Origin: JBCDLI01 sp038745535
GTDB lineage: Bacteria; Pseudomonadota; Alphaproteobacteria; Rhizobiales; Rhizobiaceae
Direction: 5' to 3'
Assembly (NCBI GenBank): GCA_038745535.1
Contig: JBCDLI010000017.1
Coordinates: forward strand, 1-42,558
DNA length: 42,558 nt
Shown here: in pieces, positions 40,006 to 42,558 of the stretch
Layout: each line of letters starts with the position of its first letter
Position numbering within the stretch: the first letter of the stretch is position 1
The notes under the pieces: model-generated
What the model was told of the DNA's origin: nothing
Database searches by the model: none
The model's input: the letters and a program-made list of their open reading frames with translations, nothing else
Position numbers and translations under genes: made by a program

Positions 40006-40322
40006 TTGAGGTCCTCCACCTGTGCAAGACCGGACAGCGACCGGTCTGTTAAAAACGGGTCTGCATTTGTGTTTCAGCAGACTAAGTCAGAAGATGTAGA
40101 CCGATAAACAAATCACCGTAAATTAGACAAACGACACGCAAGCCTGACGTCGCGCGCGGTTGACAGTCATGTTGGCTCGCATCTGTTACACTCGGTAAAT
40201 CAAATTTATTGTGCAATGCGGCAGACGCTCTTTAGTGGCGTCGGCGAAAATTGCGCCCACCACCCGCCGCTATTTAGCGTTGCTCAAAGGCACGCTCTTC
40301 GCGGGAAGCAGTTGCTTGGCGC
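40006..40322. other. 317-bp intergenic region between acs and the M15-like peptidase
   Basis: Divergent genes flank this stretch, so it carries both promoters. It holds the inverted repeat at 40027-40047 and a TTGACA at 40160-40165 that could be a plus-strand -35 box, although no convincing -10 follows at 17 bp. Frames within it lack ribosome-binding sites and family similarity. I see no RNA gene. Confidence 0.6.
40027..40047. promoter_or_regulatory. Inverted repeat in the acs leader
   Basis: AGACCGG (40027-40033) and its exact complement CCGGTCT (40041-40047) are separated by 7 bp. The site lies 22-42 bp upstream of the acs start codon. It could be a dimeric operator or an RNA hairpin close to the ribosome-binding site. 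Confidence 0.45.
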
Positions 40323-40913
40323 GTGAGTTTTGCCCGGTCGCTTGGTGGCGGCCAAAGAGCAGGATCTACAACATTGCTAAATCTCAATCTGGCACGCATG
40401 TGTTGCGTCGCTGCCTTTTTGATCGCGTCAAGCATTGGTCTGCATTTTGAAACAGCACGCGCGGCAAACATGGGCGCGAGCAAACCCGAAAATCCATGGC
40501 ATCTGGTTACCGATTTCGAAACCGACCGCGAGCATGGCTTTCTGCTACGTGAGAAATCGCCGTTCGACGGCATGAGCGAACTGCAACTCAAGTTAGTCAC
40601 AGCGGGCAAGCGCATCCATTTTCGAGCACCGTCAAAATGCGTACCAGCGCGGTTGAAAAAAGTTCTTCGCGAAGTCGCGGCAAAATACGGTCCGATAACC
40701 GTTAATTCCACCTATAGAAGTCCCGCGAAAAACCGAAAGATCGGCGGCAAGCGCAGCTCCTATCACCTCAAATGCGCAGCCATTGATTTTCGTGTCCATG
40801 GACGAACAAAAGGTCTTTTGTCTTATTTGAGAAAGCATCCGTCGGTCGGTGGATACAAGCGATATAAGTCTGGCTTCTACCATATTGATACCGGGCCAAA
40901 GCGAACCTGGTAA
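40323..40913 (+). CDS. Exported M15-like (YcbK/DUF882-type) zinc peptidase
   Basis: This 196-residue protein has an N-terminal signal sequence (MCCVAAFLIASSIGLHFETARA, cleavage near AANMG). The M15 core is STYRSPAKNRKIGG followed by SYHLKCAAIDFRV, giving the first His and the Asp of the zinc site. Near the end GFYHIDTG supplies the third ligand. Relatives are murein endopeptidases or D-Ala-D-Ala carboxypeptidases in the periplasm. The start is unsure: GTG 40323, TTG 40374 (AGGA at 10 nt) or ATG 40398. The later ones give a cleaner signal peptide. It is divergent from acs. Confidence 0.85.
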   Translation: MSFARSLGGGQRAGSTTLLNLNLARMCCVAAFLIASSIGLHFETARAANMGASKPENPWHLVTDFETDREHGFLLREKSPFDGMSELQLKLVTAGKRIHFRAPSKCVPARLKKVLREVAAKYGPITVNSTYRSPAKNRKIGGKRSSYHLKCAAIDFRVHGRTKGLLSYLRKHPSVGGYKRYKSGFYHIDTGPKRTW

Positions 40914-40970
40914 GCGAAATAAGGCTAGGGACCTGGATGGCCCGATGCGTGAAAGCGCGCCGGGACTTTT

Positions 40971-42167
40971 TTACGTTTTGCTTGTGGAGATGTACTGGCG
41001 GATGACCGGTGTCATCAGCGCGATTGCCAACAACACGACGCCCCATGCTGCAAAGACAAAACCTAGCGAAAATGTCTCAGCGACAAAGCCCACGAGCGCC
41101 GGGATGAAAAGAAGCCCACCGTAGCCGAAGACCGTGATGATCGCGATACCGACCGAAGGTGAAACGGCGGGAAATTTGCCTGCTGCGGAAAAGACAATGG
41201 GCACTGCATTTGCCAGACCAAAACCGGCAATCAAAAAGCCCAAACATGCCGAAACCACACCTTTGGCAGTACCAGCCACCGCAAACCCCACCGCACCAAA
41301 GAACACACTCGCAAAAAAGACTAGCACGTCGCCAAACCGCGATCTGATGCGATCACCAAGAAAACGCATGATTGCCATGGCAAGCGAAAAGGCGGCGACG
41401 GCATAACCAGTGATCAATGTCGGCGCGTTCAACTCGTCACGCAGATAAAGCGCGCTCCAGTCGATCGCGGTGCCTTCGGGCGCAAAAAGAAGCATCGTCG
41501 CGATACCCAGCATATAGATGCCAACGGCTCTTGGAAGTTGAAATTTTTTGAAGGCTTGGCTGTCCTCGTTTGAGCCAACGGGACTTGCAGTTGAGCTGTA
41601 AACACGCGGCCAAGCATACAAAACGATAGCCAGCGTCATCGCGCTCACGATGATCGCGTGACCCATCTCCCCATAATAGGCGAGCAGGCCACCGCCCGTT
41701 AGTCCGCCTGCCACGCCTCCAAGCGACCAAAAGCCGTGATATGAGGACATCACAGGCTTCTTCAGGCCAATCTCAACCTCAACGCCGTTGGCGTTCATCG
41801 CATTGTCCATAGCGCCAAGAAACATGCCGAGCCAAAGCATCGCGATGGCTGTCGTTATCACGGTCGGCGTAATCGTAAGCAACACGAGCGACGGCGTGAG
41901 CAAAAGCGAGGTCCACCGCACCACAGGCATAGAGCCGAACCGAAGAACCATGCCGGCACCAACGATCAGCGAAATAACCGCGCCCAGGCCAAACAGAATA
42001 ATCATCTGACCAAGTGTCGCTTCGGTAATACCGAGACGATCCACCATGACCGGAATCTTCGGCGCCCAATGGCCAATCACAAAACCATTGGCGAAGAACA
42101 TCGCGCAAACAGCTGACCGTCCCCGGGCAAGCGAGCGATCGAATTGAGACACGACGTCGACAGCCAT
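40971..42167 (-). CDS. MFS transporter, YbjJ-like
   Basis: This is a 398-residue membrane protein with about twelve helices. Features of the YbjJ-type branch are FFANGFVIGHWAPKIPVMVDRLGITEATLGQMIILFGLGAVISL at the start and the conserved MSSYHGFWSLGGVAGGLTGG in the first half. The substrate is unknown. The ATG at 42167 has GGAG 8 nt upstream. A GTG at 42176 is less likely. It lies 25 bp downstream of the pyruvate carboxylase gene on the same strand, so it may be read from the same transcript. Confidence 0.87.
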   Translation of the reverse strand: MAVDVVSQFDRSLARGRSAVCAMFFANGFVIGHWAPKIPVMVDRLGITEATLGQMIILFGLGAVISLIVGAGMVLRFGSMPVVRWTSLLLTPSLVLLTITPTVITTAIAMLWLGMFLGAMDNAMNANGVEVEIGLKKPVMSSYHGFWSLGGVAGGLTGGGLLAYYGEMGHAIIVSAMTLAIVLYAWPRVYSSTASPVGSNEDSQAFKKFQLPRAVGIYMLGIATMLLFAPEGTAIDWSALYLRDELNAPTLITGYAVAAFSLAMAIMRFLGDRIRSRFGDVLVFFASVFFGAVGFAVAGTAKGVVSACLGFLIAGFGLANAVPIVFSAAGKFPAVSPSVGIAIITVFGYGGLLFIPALVGFVAETFSLGFVFAAWGVVLLAIALMTPVIRQYISTSKT

Positions 42168-42192
42168 CCCGACCACTCCGACAAGCTAAAGT

Positions 42193-42558
42193 CTAGCTGA
42201 ATGTGACCAGCAGATCCTTCGCGTCAATCTGGTCACCTGCACGGACAAGCACGTCTGCTACCTTGCCATCGCGCTCGGCGTGAATTGCCGTTTCCATCTT
42301 CATCGCCTCGATGGAAAGAAGCACATCACCAGCTTTCACGTCTTGACCGCCAGACACACCAATTGTGGAGATGACGCCCGGCATAGGCGCGCCAACGTGA
42401 TTATCGTTACCTGCTTCGGCTTTCGGTCGAACCGCTGCTGCCGCGGCACCATGGGCGCGATCAGGAACCTTGATCCGGCGCGGTTGGCCGTTGAGCTCAA
42501 AGAAGACGGTGACCATGCCCTTCTCGTCGGCTTCACCGATGGCGAGGCAACGCACGAC
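42193..42558 (-). CDS. pyc: Pyruvate carboxylase, C-terminal biotin-carrier part (5' end outside window)
   Basis: The frame is open to the right edge, so only the last ~121 codons are present. Pyruvate carboxylase adds CO2 to pyruvate to make oxaloacetate. Visible are the end of the carboxyltransferase/tetramerisation region (TVFFELNGQPRRIKVPDRAHG), a short Ala-rich linker (HGAAAAAVRPKAEAGNDN), and the biotinyl domain GAPMPGVISTIGV...LLSIEAMKMETAI, with the biotin-accepting Lys in EAMKMET. FFELNGQPR and the linker fit pyruvate carboxylase better than the acetyl- or propionyl-CoA carboxylase alpha subunits, but the catalytic domains are not visible. Confidence 0.88.
   Translation of the reverse strand, partial: VVRCLAIGEADEKGMVTVFFELNGQPRRIKVPDRAHGAAAAAVRPKAEAGNDNHVGAPMPGVISTIGVSGGQDVKAGDVLLSIEAMKMETAIHAERDGKVADVLVRAGDQIDAKDLLVTFS

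Noticed and set aside
40211..40450. A 79-codon plus-strand frame in the acs leader region
   Set aside because: It has no ribosome-binding site and overlaps the peptidase gene in another frame. Its composition is unlike the neighbouring proteins.
1..42558. Mobile elements, CRISPR arrays, toxin-antitoxin or anti-phage systems
   Set aside because: No transposase, integrase, reverse transcriptase, nuclease or spacer-repeat pattern was found. The gene content is housekeeping and composition is even throughout.

Overview
The window is about 42.6 kb of densely coded chromosome from an alphaproteobacterium, most likely of the order Hyphomicrobiales (Rhizobiales). The evidence is the large 180-kDa-type NAD-glutamate dehydrogenase, phaR divergent from phaAB, a CarD regulator beside fdxA, an S4 protein and a SUV3-like helicase, the run tlpA-argH-lptM-lysA-TIGR02302-hpt-ftsEX-ydcF-plsC-chaC-DUF2125, and an RpoH2-like sigma factor. 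This placement is from recalled gene order and family features, not from a database search. I see no tRNA, rRNA, CRISPR array, insertion sequence, integrase or phage gene, so this looks like core genome.

Layout. 1-5.3 kb: 3' end of NAD-glutamate dehydrogenase, a UMF1-type MFS transporter, purH and a GlcG/HbpS-like protein. 5.3-8.2 kb: polyhydroxybutyrate control and synthesis (phaR divergent from phaA-phaB, closed by a clear terminator). 8.2-10.8 kb: a small membrane protein, an Uup-type ABC-F ATPase and a glycine-zipper lipoprotein. 10.8-15.2 kb: a thiamine module, with thiamine pyrophosphokinase divergent from a TPP riboswitch and thiBPQ. 15.2-22.5 kb: an M48 lipoprotein protease facing rpoH, then carD, fdxA, an S4-domain protein and a long RNA helicase, all on the minus strand. 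22.5-23.1 kb: a 579-bp non-coding stretch with two 11-bp-phased GANTC-bearing repeat arrays around an AT-rich inverted repeat. 23.1-35.6 kb: envelope, redox, arginine/lysine and division genes. 35.6-38.0 kb: an orphan TadG-like von Willebrand protein, a tiny minus-strand gene with an exceptionally long Shine-Dalgarno sequence, and a DedA/YqaA-like protein. 38.0-42.6 kb: acs, an M15-like peptidase, a YbjJ-like MFS protein, and the biotin-carrying end of pyruvate carboxylase running off the right edge.

How the parts fit. ThiBPQ would import thiamine, the kinase opposite would make TPP, and TPP would close the riboswitch in front of thiB. In that leader a visible pair of competing stems suggests control by masking the ribosome-binding site. 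PhaA, PhaB and PhaR link acetyl-CoA to carbon storage, and Acs supplies acetyl-CoA from acetate. FtsEX, TlpA, LptM-like, PlsC and the M48 lipoprotein act in or on the envelope.

The least ordinary signals are (i) the roughly 190-nt minus-strand unit at 37.12-37.35 kb, which encodes a 21-residue Arg-rich peptide behind a 15-nt perfect match to the 16S rRNA tail and carries its own terminator, and (ii) the iteron-like intergenic region at 22.66-22.96 kb. Neither can be called a new system from sequence alone.
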